Shown: piece after piece, positions 55,536-64,000 of the stretch
How positions within the stretch are numbered: the stretch's first letter is position 1
How the letters are laid out: every line of letters begins with the position of its first letter
Origin: Lacticaseibacillus hegangensis
Lineage (GTDB): Bacteria > Bacillota > Bacilli > Lactobacillales > Lactobacillaceae
Direction: 5' to 3'
NCBI RefSeq assembly: GCF_003946465.1
Contig: NZ_RHOL01000009.1
Location: 1 to 64,000, forward strand
DNA: 64,000 bases
Notes under the pieces: generated by a model
The model's database searches: none
What the model saw: the letters and a program-made list of their open reading frames with translations, nothing else
What the model was told of the DNA's origin: nothing
Program-made: the position numbers and the translations under genes

Positions 55536-58466
55536 ATGGGAGACAGACATCTAATGAAGCGGTTAGCTGCTGATTCGCGCGATGAGAAGCGGCATTACAA
55601 GCTGTATAAGTATGGGAAGCTATGGGCTGTCGCTGGTATTTCTGTCTTGTTTGCGGGCACGCTTTACGTGCAGCAGCCGGAAACGACACATGCGGCTGCC
55701 AGTGATGATAGTGATGCGACGACACAAAACGACGCTGACGCGACGATGGATATGAGTGCTACGGTTCGGCTGACACCGAGTGCCAGTGCTGTACAGAAAT
55801 ATTCTGCGGCAGGGACATCTAGTGCAGATGAGGCACCAAGCAAAGAGATTTCACAGCACGCGGCGTCTGGCCAATCGCCAATGTCCTCGACCCCCGCCAA
55901 AGCTTCGGTCGCCAATGCGGCAGCCCAATCACACGCTGAGGAGCCAAATGTCTCCGGGCAGACGTCAACAAAGCCTTCTCTAACTGTGACTTATGTAGAT
56001 GACGAAGCAGATAATACTGATGATGCAACAGTTTATACGGATCACGTCACTGGTGCGCCGGGTCAATCTGGCACATACAGATTCAGCTTACCGGGATATG
56101 ATTCTAATTATGTGGCGGCATCTGGTCAGCCCACGGATATATCTTATACTCTGCCTAGCGAGGGCACAGATAACATCACAATCCACCTAACGCATAGAAT
56201 TGATGACGTACATACTGAAACATTTCGCCAAATCACGTACACATATCAGGAAAATGGCAAGCAAGCAAAAAATTCAAAACGACAAACTATTGAATGGACA
56301 GGAACAAAAGACGAAGTAACGGGGATAAGCACCTATACGCCATCGGCACCCGAATATGCCCCCGTACCGAGTGGCACGATAGACGGTTACACCGCGGATC
56401 AGGCAACAGTACCAGCTGAACCAGTACCGGCGACTGTGGAATTGTTGCCAGGCGAAGACTTTCCTCTAAATTCAGAAGGGCCTCAGGTCGTATTCAAAAA
56501 AAATAAGGCTGCGGCAACAGTCACCTACGTTGACGACGCTGAAGGTGGCATCAAAGTGGCCACCGATACGATCAACGGCCGCCTGGGTGACACGGGGACT
56601 TATGACGCGGCAAATTATGTAGCCAACGATTCAAAACTCACAGAATACACTTTTGGGAAAATCTCATCTGACCAGAAAAAGCCTATCGAGATTCAGCCCA
56701 GCAAGGTGCCATATACATTGACTGGTGATGATACAGATAACTTAGTCGTTCATCTGACGCATCGGATCGATCACATCTCTGGTGATACCGAGCGAGTGAT
56801 CACGTACTCAGATGAAAAAGGTCATCAACTTAGCGCACCTGTGACCCAAAGAATTAAGTGGGAAGCCTCAAGAGACCGGGTCACCGGAACAGGCATCAAC
56901 ACGCCCAACCCGGTTGGGTATGCCGCGGTCTCCAGCCCACTGATCACCGGGTATTACGCTGACCAGCAAATCGTGCCTGCGGAAGCTGAGAATGCGAATA
57001 CGCAGGGCGTGCCTGCGCTGCAGACGATCCCTGTGGTTTATCACACTAAGGCGGAAACAGCCAAGGTCCTCTACGTTGATGATACGGAAGGCGATACCGA
57101 GGCCGTCAAAATTGACACCATTTATGGGCACTACGGCGACAAGGATGAGTATCAAGTCCAAGTGCCAGCCAACTATGTTTTAGCAAAGGGGCAGTTGGCT
57201 AAGCTGCCATATACCCTAACCGACAGCGTGGATGATAACCTCATCGTTCACCTGACGCATAAGGTGACCGATACCAGTGTTGAGACGAAGAGAACGATTC
57301 ATTATGTGTTTGAGAATGGGAAGCCAGCTGCGCCTGACAAAGTACAGACCATCGAATGGAACGTTTCAAGAGATTCGGTTACTGGTAAGAGCGTTGCAAC
57401 CGCGCCAACAGCCTATTACGAGGTGATTTCTCCAAGCATTGCCGGCTATTCTGCAACTCAGACTGTTGTGAAACAGGAAACACCAACGCCGCTTTCAGAT
57501 GCTTCACGGATCAAGGATGAAACGGTAACGGTTAAATACGTTGCCAACGCTGCTGAGCTACAGATCACGTACGTCGCGCGCGGGCAGTCTGGTCAGCCTG
57601 ATGAGCTCATCAAAACGGATAGGATCACGGGCAAAGTCGGTGATTCAGGCGACTACACACCAGTTGTTCCAGAGGGTTACGAAGCGGCGAACTTCACGCC
57701 TGGAAAACCGATCAGCTACACTTTGACTCCATCAGCTCAAGGCATCACGCTTTATCTGACCCGAGTGCCCGACAACAGCACCCCGGGTGGGAACATTAAC
57801 CCAGGAGGGAACACTAACCCAGGCGGCAACGGCAACCCAAGTGGTAACACTAACCCAGGTGGTAACACTAACCCAGGTGGGAACACTAACCCAGGTGGTA
57901 ACACTAACCCAGGTGGTAACACTAACCCAGGTGGTAACACTAACCCAGGTGGGAACACTAACCCAGGTGGTAACACTAACCCAGGTGGGAACACTAACCC
58001 AGGTGGTAACACTAACCCAGGTGGAAACACTAACCCAGGCGGCAACAACAACCCAGGTGGAAACACTAACCCAGGCGGCAATACTAACCCAGGCGGCAAC
58101 ACCTCCACGACAGGTGGGCAGCCTGCAGGAAATAACCAGAACGCTGGAAATTCGGGTAACGGCGGCCAAACCACTAGCCAAACAACTTCCCGTCCCACTC
58201 TTCCAGACACTGACGGAACGACTTCGCAGCAGACGGCGAACGGTGGCGCTGTGACGGTTTCTGCCAAGAACCGGCCGACGCTTCCAGACACTAACGGCAC
58301 GTCTTCACAGGCAGGAACGAATGCTGGATTCGTGAAAGCCTCTGCTAAGAAACGTCTGACGCTGCCAGAGACTGGCGAGACGGCTACAGTTGGTCTTGCG
58401 TTACTTGGTGTTTCGCTACTTGCCCTATTAGGGTTAGCCGAGCGCAAACGCCAGGGTCAGCGTTAA
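55536..58466 (+). CDS. LPxTG-anchored MucBP/Mub-repeat adhesin
   Basis: This 976-residue surface protein begins with a KxYKxGKxW-type signal (HYKLYKYGKLWAVAGISVLFAGTLYV). A Ser/Ala/Asp-rich spacer (about 50-145) comes next. Three MucBP-plus-Mub-B2 repeats follow (each with YVDD, a LTH end and a TIEW/IKW block; about 148-325, 327-505, 507-665), then a final MucBP-like unit (about 667-745). A (NPGGNT)n stalk covers about 748-856. The end has three LPxT-like motifs (LPDTD, LPDTN, LPETG), a membrane helix and a basic tail. AAAGGAG precedes the ATG. Sortase A should anchor it at LPETG. Mucus binding is inferred from the domain family. Confidence 0.93.
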   Translation: MGDRHLMKRLAADSRDEKRHYKLYKYGKLWAVAGISVLFAGTLYVQQPETTHAAASDDSDATTQNDADATMDMSATVRLTPSASAVQKYSAAGTSSADEAPSKEISQHAASGQSPMSSTPAKASVANAAAQSHAEEPNVSGQTSTKPSLTVTYVDDEADNTDDATVYTDHVTGAPGQSGTYRFSLPGYDSNYVAASGQPTDISYTLPSEGTDNITIHLTHRIDDVHTETFRQITYTYQENGKQAKNSKRQTIEWTGTKDEVTGISTYTPSAPEYAPVPSGTIDGYTADQATVPAEPVPATVELLPGEDFPLNSEGPQVVFKKNKAAATVTYVDDAEGGIKVATDTINGRLGDTGTYDAANYVANDSKLTEYTFGKISSDQKKPIEIQPSKVPYTLTGDDTDNLVVHLTHRIDHISGDTERVITYSDEKGHQLSAPVTQRIKWEASRDRVTGTGINTPNPVGYAAVSSPLITGYYADQQIVPAEAENANTQGVPALQTIPVVYHTKAETAKVLYVDDTEGDTEAVKIDTIYGHYGDKDEYQVQVPANYVLAKGQLAKLPYTLTDSVDDNLIVHLTHKVTDTSVETKRTIHYVFENGKPAAPDKVQTIEWNVSRDSVTGKSVATAPTAYYEVISPSIAGYSATQTVVKQETPTPLSDASRIKDETVTVKYVANAAELQITYVARGQSGQPDELIKTDRITGKVGDSGDYTPVVPEGYEAANFTPGKPISYTLTPSAQGITLYLTRVPDNSTPGGNINPGGNTNPGGNGNPSGNTNPGGNTNPGGNTNPGGNTNPGGNTNPGGNTNPGGNTNPGGNTNPGGNTNPGGNTNPGGNTNPGGNNNPGGNTNPGGNTNPGGNTSTTGGQPAGNNQNAGNSGNGGQTTSQTTSRPTLPDTDGTTSQQTANGGAVTVSAKNRPTLPDTNGTSSQAGTNAGFVKASAKKRLTLPETGETATVGLALLGVSLLALLGLAERKRQGQR
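57788..58102 (+). repeat. 18-bp tandem repeat encoding (NPGGNT)n
   Basis: About 17 copies of an 18-bp unit of the form AACACTAACCCAGGTGGT code for the hexapeptide NTNPGG. The central copies are nearly identical and the outer copies vary (GGCAACGGC, GGCAACAAC). The number of copies is likely to vary between strains by slippage or recombination. Confidence 0.92.
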
Positions 58467-58487
58467 GTCATTAACGGATCGGAAAGG

Positions 58488-58515
58488 GCAGCTCCTCTTG
58501 AGGGGGCTGCTTTTT
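58488..58515 (+). terminator. Terminator of the adhesin gene
   Basis: GCAGC-CC pairs with GG-GCTGC over a short loop, followed by five T. Confidence 0.75.
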
Positions 58516-58607
58516 CTGCTCTTATTCGGTCCATAACAGGCTTGGTACTGCTTTGCTAAAAACAAACGATCCATGGATGATGTACATAACAGTCATGTCG
58601 CAAAGCG

Positions 58608-58685
58608 AGTGAGATTCCAACTCCAGGACTCGTTCCCCGTTTTGCCTCGCCAGCAAGATGGACAAAACTGGGGGCTCACTTTTTG
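58608..58685 (+). other. Long two-part hairpin followed by T
   Basis: AGTGAG (58608-58613) pairs with CTCACT (58675-58680). Inside it CCCCGTTTTG (58635-58644) pairs with CAAAACTGGGG (58663-58673). TTTTT follows. It may be a relic terminator or leader. Confidence 0.35.
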
Positions 58686-58697
58686 TCAAAATGGTAA

Positions 58698-58884
58698 AAA
58701 CTGAGGATGTGAAACTACCGGATGATCAGTTGGCAAAACCTGGTCCGCGCTGTTGAAATATAAGTGCCATCCGGAACTTGACCAAGAGGGGGTGATTGGC
58801 ATGCCCGTCTGGGTAGATGAAGATTATGTCCACTCAAGTTCGTCAAGTTCTGACACCGATGGCGGTTTTGGTGATGGCTGGTAG
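58698..58884 (+). pseudogene. Degenerate remnant of the TPM gene C terminus
   Basis: The DNA repeats the end of the gene at 53723-55096 (about 54854-55016) with many substitutions. The clearest identical runs are GTGATTGGCATGCCCGTCTGGGT-like sequence near 58790-58812 and GTTGGCAAA near 58730. One base is lost near 58737, which shifts the frame into a TGA at about 58757. The Gly-rich tail is shortened to GGFGDGW before TAG 58882-58884. No start or ribosome site is present. Confidence 0.8.
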
Positions 58885-59211
58885 TGCCGATTACCGGAAT
58901 GTCTGATCTTTCTGCAATCCTGGTTGCTTTTACGATAAAAGGGAAATCTAGCCATACTTTAGCGCAGGATACAGAGCGCGAGGAGTATGGTTTTTGATTG
59001 CTCAATCTGGGGGTGGTCTGTTAATGACGGGAAAAGAGGGCTAAAATAGGGCCTATAGTAAGCACACATTAGGGACCGTTGCTGTCCAGGTGAACGTAGT
59101 GATAGGGACGGCAGCCTAAATTCGTGAGCGTAATGGATTGTTGAAATTTTTGGGTAATTAAGCACATCTGGGCTGGGTGACAAAGCTTGGACTGCAATAG
59201 GGGGTAGTCTC

Positions 59212-62200
59212 ATGCAATTTGATAGAAAAAATTCGCGTTTATTCCATGACTCATTTGAGGAAAAAAGTCGGTATAAGTTATATAAAAGCGGTAAGCTTTG
59301 GCTTACCGCCAGCATGTCTGTGCTCGTGGCGGGAATGGTTCTGACTAGCAAGACGCAAGTGCAGGCAGCTACGGCAACTGGTGAGCCCGACGTTGCTGGC
59401 CCAACAGGGGAATCGATTGCTGGTGCTAAGACTGTTACTTTAGCCTCTAGCCAACCAGGTAAAGCCATGGCGAATGTGGCTCAACCTGCTGCGGCGACAC
59501 TCCAGGCTACGGCCTTCACGGGGACTGCCGCGACAGTGGAGGGTCAGACTGATAGTGGTTCGGGCCGCTATCAAGTGACTTTGGCCGCAGGGCTGCAAGC
59601 GCCCAACTGGGCCGCTGCGGATTTTGAGCAGACTAAGACTTCTGGCACTGACGACGAGTCAGTCGTGACTTTGTCGGCTGCAGGGCTTGCAAAGCTGCAG
59701 GCAGCCAATCCGTCGTATACGTTTAGTGCCGCCAATATTAAGCCAGGTGAGCTGGCTGGCGCACCCGCTGCGGTCGACGCGTCGGCTGCCAAGTCAGGCG
59801 CAGCCTCGGCTCATTTTGATGTGCCTTCTTCAGTTGATCAGAACCAGGCCTCAACGCAACGCACAAGTATTGACGCGGCTGCTGCGATCGCAGAGGCTAA
59901 ACAATTGAGCCAAGGGGCACAGAAGACTGTGGCCCAGCTTGACACATACGTGACCCAGGACAACGAACTGGCGAGTCAAAGTGCCTCGGACAATATTCCG
60001 CATAATGATGCGCTGACTGCCCTGCAGACCCATGTTGGTGATGAAAATGATCAAGTTTTGGCGCTTACCGCTAATGTGTCTGATGATGTCAGCGAGGACC
60101 CAGCCGCGACTTTGAGTCAATTGACGCAAGCGGCGCAGATTTTGAACACGATGAATGAGGAGCTGACCCAGGCCGCATCAATGTTAGATACGGATAGAAA
60201 CGGTGCCCCAAGTGAAGCCGCAAGTGCTGCTCAGACGGCCTTAGATGCGCTCACCCTACCAGCTGGCACAAGCGGTAAAGTTAACACTTACGGGGACTTA
60301 ATTCTCAACGCGGCCAGTCCGGCTGATTACCAAGCTGCCGTCGATGTCGTGAAGGGTTCCGGCGAGTTGAAGAGCTTCCGGCAGGTTGTCGATCCTGATA
60401 CAGACGCCCTGACTGACGCGGCAGGCACTGTGTTTGGAGATATTGGTCAGACACACAATCTGGTTGTTTCTGTGGATGCCAACACCGGAGATAAGATCAC
60501 CGTTAGCATTCCGAAGGCCTTTCTTTCCCAGAGTGATTCCGTGATGAACGTCTCACCGACTACTTTGTTTAATGCGGGTTATGCCACTGACGCAGCGGGC
60601 GTAAACCGATTGATCAATGGACTAAATACATTTACGTACACTGCAGATACCGCTGGCACGCACCAATTTAATATCACGATTACCCTCGGTCGTCCATATG
60701 GTAAGGACTCTGATACCAAGTATGCCTATCCTCAGGACACGCAGCTACCAATCACCCTGAGGCACGGTCAGACGGTCAAGACGTTGACTTACACGCTGGA
60801 TAATGGGTTTAGTCTGCAATCCCCAAGACTAAATCTTCATTCAGGTTATGCCACTTCGGCATCCAATGTTTCGATTGACAGCCTCGTGACGAATCAGGTG
60901 TATGAATTTACAATAACTTCGAATGGACAAGGGGACCCCTTAGAATTAAAAACAACTGTTAGTGTCCCAGAGGGTTTTGTAGTTGATGCGGTGACAAGTG
61001 ATTTTGGTGATTTGGCCGAGACTTCAACAAACGGTGCGACATATACTTTCTCACAACCTGGAGGTGCTGGTACACCTGTAGTCGTCAGCACAGACCACAC
61101 GTACAATCCCAGTACTCTCAGTGCATTCAATTTGTTGGGTCATTATACCAAGGTGCCCGTGGACAACAGCTTTACTGTGACCCAGGTCCTAGGAAGCACG
61201 ACGGTGACAGCTAAGCAGAGCTTCCCACTGGTTAAAGATGACACCTCAGCAAACGTTAAGGTCGCGCTTGAACACGGAACGGACTCTTTGTTTTCAAGCC
61301 CAAACATCCAAAATAACGAAGTAGTCAAAGTTGATCCAAGCGGCAACGTATTGACTAGTCCTCAGAACTTTCTGGATGTGCCTGTTAACTCAGGAGATCA
61401 ACTCACTAATAACTCCAATATTGCGTTGACTAACTTCGCCGCTTCTTTCGCCATTGAACCTGGGACGATTATTAACGACGATTCGAGTACCAGTGGTTTG
61501 GGCAAACTGTTTGCCAACGTTTCCTCGTTGACCCATTTTCAGCTAATTGTGACGCACAGTAACGGTCAACAAGAAACGTTTTCTAATCTGGATAGTACGG
61601 GCCAACTAAGTAGTCAGGTAAATGGCAAGCTTACTGGTGCGTTTGACGATGTGACTAACATCACGCTAAAGGCCGACCGTCTGTTACCTGGTGAAAGTGT
61701 GCAGCTATATTACCGCGATTACAGTCTGATCAAGACCGACAAAGCAGTCGGCGATGTCGCCCATTACCCAATTTCGGTGACGAGTGAACAGTTGACTCAG
61801 AACTTTGTCAATGATCGGCAGATTATTGCGCCAGTAAATATTAATTATTCTGTTAGTCAGTCATTCACCGCATTAGTACAGATGGCCCCTAACGACCTCG
61901 GTGTGCTTCGTCCAGGTGATGTTGTCATCCTTGGGGATACCTTGATTCCAACGCCTGAGACCGCTAGTGGGGTTTACGGTGATTCATATTTCATTGTTCC
62001 AACGGGATTTAGCGTCGTTAGTGCAACAGCCAAGATTGGAAATCTGACCGGCAAAGTTGATGATCTAGGAAACATTGGCCCTGGCGGTGCGGATGTTCTC
62101 AAGTTTAGTCTTGCTCAGCTTGCGGGTCAGGCGTCTGGCCGGGCAAATATTTCTGTGCAAGTACAAGTCAATGACAACACTCTACCAGGCACGTACACGA

Positions 62201-64000
62201 TTAACGATGCCTTCGGCGGGGTTTTTGTGAACGAGTACATTCCTGCTTATGGTGCGGCAACACCCGTGAATACCATGACGATTGCTGGTCAGCCAGTTAA
62301 GTACATTACTGACAACAATAGGACATTCAAATATTCATTCCTTGTCCCTCTATTCTTGGGTAGTGAAAATGGCATTGATGACCCTGCCACGAGTAGTGTG
62401 GCTTATCTGACCTATTCGGATGCGAAGCCCGATGCCACCACAGCGCATCTCTCTCGGGGCGCAACGCCAAGCGAAGAGGATGATACAAACGCTGCGAACA
62501 TCCAACTGGCCTCCGTCAATACAACAACGAATAGTGCCCCTTGGAGCGATAATCTGATTAATCTGCCTACAGTCCAAGATGGGGATCATTTCACAATCGT
62601 TTTGACTGGTCCGGGCACGCTGAGCCCGAATTCTCCAGCTGGTTCGAAGCTGCTGTATTCTTCTAAAAAGGTGACCCCTGATCCGGATGGCTCAATCGAC
62701 CTAAGTTCCTTTAGCGACGTCGTTAGCGAGGACAAATGGGACACCGTTAAGACGGTTGTGCTACAAACCGGGAAACTGTCTCAAAATGATGTGGCTTCTG
62801 CAATTCTGCCTGTGAAGGTGCCGTCGATTAACACGGTTATACCGGGTAAAATTGCAAATCTGACGACCACCTTCGTCAGTCCCAAGGCCAATGGCGAGAC
62901 CTTCATGGCGACGCAGCCGCTGGCGGTTGAGGTTAATCAGGATACTGCGGTGACGACAGAGTATGTGGCAGCCAATCCTGATGGCTCTGCAAGCACGCAT
63001 CCAATCGCACCCCCAGTCACTCGGGTTTATAAGGCTGGCGATAACTATGAGACAACACCTTTGGCAACAGTGCCAGCAGGCTATGACGGCAGTCAGGTCA
63101 ATCAGCCGGCAAACGCTCAGGGCATAATTGCAAAGAATCAGAACGCGATTACGGTTACCTATATTTATCCACTGGCGACATTCAAGGCTAGCGTAAACTA
63201 TGTTGACGATAACAACGATGAGGCCATCGTCAAAACAGATCACCTCACTGGCAAGCTTGGGGCCGTCAACAACTACAGTTTGGTGAAAGCTGCTAACGAG
63301 GGCGGGCTTACCGCGCTTGGCTATGTCATCGGCAAGGACGACCTGCCAGCCGGTGACTTGATTGTCTTTAACCAGTCAGCAAGTGGTGACCAGACTTATA
63401 CGGTTCATTTGAGTCATAAAATGGTCACGGTGACGCCAAGTGCGCCAGGGAATCCTGGCCAACCGATTGACCCTGCCAATCCAGGAGTGCTGTGGCCAGC
63501 GGGGTCTGATAAGCAGTCCCTCCAGAAGACGATTACCGAATCGATTCATTACAGTGATGACAAAGCAGACCCCCAAGCCCCTGACCACATTGGTACCGTG
63601 GTCTTCGACCGCAACGGGACGGTCGACGCGGTCACCGGCAAAGTGACCTATGACGCTTGGACTGCTCAAAATGGTGATACGACCTTTGATGCGGTCCGCA
63701 ATCCTGTGGTCTCAGGAATGGTCACTCAGACCAACGGAGTCGGCCCAGTTGGGGATGTCACCGTTGAAGCCGGGAACCTCGATCACACAGTCGTGTATCA
63801 AACGCTAGGGGCATGGGTGTCGAATCTACCAGATGTCTCAGCAATCACCTATCCTAATGATCCTACCGACCCGACTCGGACAGCCGCTGCCACGGATGCG
63901 AAGTACCCAACAATTCCGTACAAGGCTGGTTACACTGCAAAAGACGCTCAAGGAAACGCGTTGAAGCCAGCAGACCCCCAGCACCCGGAAAAAGGCTATA
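59212..64000 (+). CDS. Large KxYKxGKxW-signal surface adhesin with MucBP-type repeats (partial)
   Basis: The frame is open from ATG 59212 to the window end (at least 1596 codons). AGGGGG precedes the start. The N terminus has the extended signal RYKLYKSGKLWLTASMSVLVAGMVL ending near QVQA. An Ala/Ser/Thr-rich region with helical character follows (about 50-340). Then come repeated beta-rich domains with DPDTD- and DNTL-type turns (about 400-1220). A MucBP-like unit lies near 1320-1405 (VNYVDDNNDEAIVKTDHLTG to YTVHLSH), and a Mub-like repeat begins near 1410. The C terminus and sorting signal lie outside the window. It is probably a cell-wall adhesin like its neighbour. Confidence 0.88.
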   Translation, partial: MQFDRKNSRLFHDSFEEKSRYKLYKSGKLWLTASMSVLVAGMVLTSKTQVQAATATGEPDVAGPTGESIAGAKTVTLASSQPGKAMANVAQPAAATLQATAFTGTAATVEGQTDSGSGRYQVTLAAGLQAPNWAAADFEQTKTSGTDDESVVTLSAAGLAKLQAANPSYTFSAANIKPGELAGAPAAVDASAAKSGAASAHFDVPSSVDQNQASTQRTSIDAAAAIAEAKQLSQGAQKTVAQLDTYVTQDNELASQSASDNIPHNDALTALQTHVGDENDQVLALTANVSDDVSEDPAATLSQLTQAAQILNTMNEELTQAASMLDTDRNGAPSEAASAAQTALDALTLPAGTSGKVNTYGDLILNAASPADYQAAVDVVKGSGELKSFRQVVDPDTDALTDAAGTVFGDIGQTHNLVVSVDANTGDKITVSIPKAFLSQSDSVMNVSPTTLFNAGYATDAAGVNRLINGLNTFTYTADTAGTHQFNITITLGRPYGKDSDTKYAYPQDTQLPITLRHGQTVKTLTYTLDNGFSLQSPRLNLHSGYATSASNVSIDSLVTNQVYEFTITSNGQGDPLELKTTVSVPEGFVVDAVTSDFGDLAETSTNGATYTFSQPGGAGTPVVVSTDHTYNPSTLSAFNLLGHYTKVPVDNSFTVTQVLGSTTVTAKQSFPLVKDDTSANVKVALEHGTDSLFSSPNIQNNEVVKVDPSGNVLTSPQNFLDVPVNSGDQLTNNSNIALTNFAASFAIEPGTIINDDSSTSGLGKLFANVSSLTHFQLIVTHSNGQQETFSNLDSTGQLSSQVNGKLTGAFDDVTNITLKADRLLPGESVQLYYRDYSLIKTDKAVGDVAHYPISVTSEQLTQNFVNDRQIIAPVNINYSVSQSFTALVQMAPNDLGVLRPGDVVILGDTLIPTPETASGVYGDSYFIVPTGFSVVSATAKIGNLTGKVDDLGNIGPGGADVLKFSLAQLAGQASGRANISVQVQVNDNTLPGTYTINDAFGGVFVNEYIPAYGAATPVNTMTIAGQPVKYITDNNRTFKYSFLVPLFLGSENGIDDPATSSVAYLTYSDAKPDATTAHLSRGATPSEEDDTNAANIQLASVNTTTNSAPWSDNLINLPTVQDGDHFTIVLTGPGTLSPNSPAGSKLLYSSKKVTPDPDGSIDLSSFSDVVSEDKWDTVKTVVLQTGKLSQNDVASAILPVKVPSINTVIPGKIANLTTTFVSPKANGETFMATQPLAVEVNQDTAVTTEYVAANPDGSASTHPIAPPVTRVYKAGDNYETTPLATVPAGYDGSQVNQPANAQGIIAKNQNAITVTYIYPLATFKASVNYVDDNNDEAIVKTDHLTGKLGAVNNYSLVKAANEGGLTALGYVIGKDDLPAGDLIVFNQSASGDQTYTVHLSHKMVTVTPSAPGNPGQPIDPANPGVLWPAGSDKQSLQKTITESIHYSDDKADPQAPDHIGTVVFDRNGTVDAVTGKVTYDAWTAQNGDTTFDAVRNPVVSGMVTQTNGVGPVGDVTVEAGNLDHTVVYQTLGAWVSNLPDVSAITYPNDPTDPTRTAAATDAKYPTIPYKAGYTAKDAQGNALKPADPQHPEKGY

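Noticed and set aside
57788-58102. Possible CRISPR array
   Set aside because: Units are contiguous 18-bp copies without spacers and code in frame for NPGGNT inside an adhesin.
57752-58447. Long open frames in several phases through the adhesin repeat
   Set aside because: They arise because the 18-bp unit has no stop in any phase. Only the frame with signal peptide, MucBP domains and LPETG is real.

Overview
The window looks like chromosome of a high-GC lactic acid bacterium of the Lactobacillaceae, probably near Lacticaseibacillus. This is inferred from the many PTS genes, AGGAGG-type ribosome binding sites, CcpA-type cre sites, a C69 dipeptidase, KxYKxGKxW-type signal peptides, MucBP/Mub repeats and an LPxTG sorting signal. 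I saw no rRNA, tRNA, intact insertion sequence, prophage or CRISPR array.

Region 1 (1-19.7 kb) is a self-contained sigma-54/LevR sugar regulon. It holds two LevR-type activators (1913-4654, 6175-8778), the gene for sigma-54 itself (rpoN, 16301-17599), two mannose-family PTS sets and four -24/-12 promoters (1739-1755 minus, 4685-4701, 8918-8934, 15038-15054). Enzymes for plant-type glycans are attached: a GH88 unsaturated glucuronyl hydrolase, two GH43 enzymes and a GH36 alpha-galactosidase. rpoN sits in an operon that begins with a sigma-54 promoter. Both EIID genes are damaged (one truncated, one with an in-frame stop), and the alpha-galactosidase also has an in-frame stop.

Region 2 (20-28 kb) carries a phosphonatase-like HAD protein without the Schiff-base lysine, a GPH-type sugar symporter, a candidate type I toxin-antitoxin locus, a GH3-GH29 operon on the minus strand and an endonuclease/exonuclease/phosphatase gene broken by a stop codon just before its SDH motif.

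Region 3 (27.9-41.4 kb) is a second sugar island using lactose/cellobiose-type PTS. An RpiR regulator is divergent from GH35-EIIC-GH3-GH3, followed by a GntR/UTRA regulator with EIIB-EIIC-EIIA and a sialate-O-acetylesterase-like enzyme. Candidate operators are visible for both regulators.

Region 4 (41.4-53.7 kb) is more housekeeping in character: an orphan RelB/DinJ antitoxin, a C69 dipeptidase, an unknown two-TM protein, a YtrA-type GntR-ABC operon, a histidine phosphatase, an NrnA-like DHH phosphoesterase, pncB, a HAD hydrolase and nagA. Between pncB and the HAD gene lies an array of three minus-strand small-RNA-like units. Each has a terminator and a promoter, and the three promoters share a direct-repeat site. 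Two of the units contain an exposed-looking anti-Shine-Dalgarno plus anti-AUG stretch. This is the most novel-looking element here. A second copy of the toxin-antitoxin-like locus follows at 51.8-52.2 kb.

Region 5 (53.7-64 kb) encodes surface proteins: a TPM-domain membrane protein, an LPxTG MucBP adhesin with an 18-bp tandem repeat, a degenerate remnant of the TPM gene, and the start of a very large second adhesin that runs off the window.
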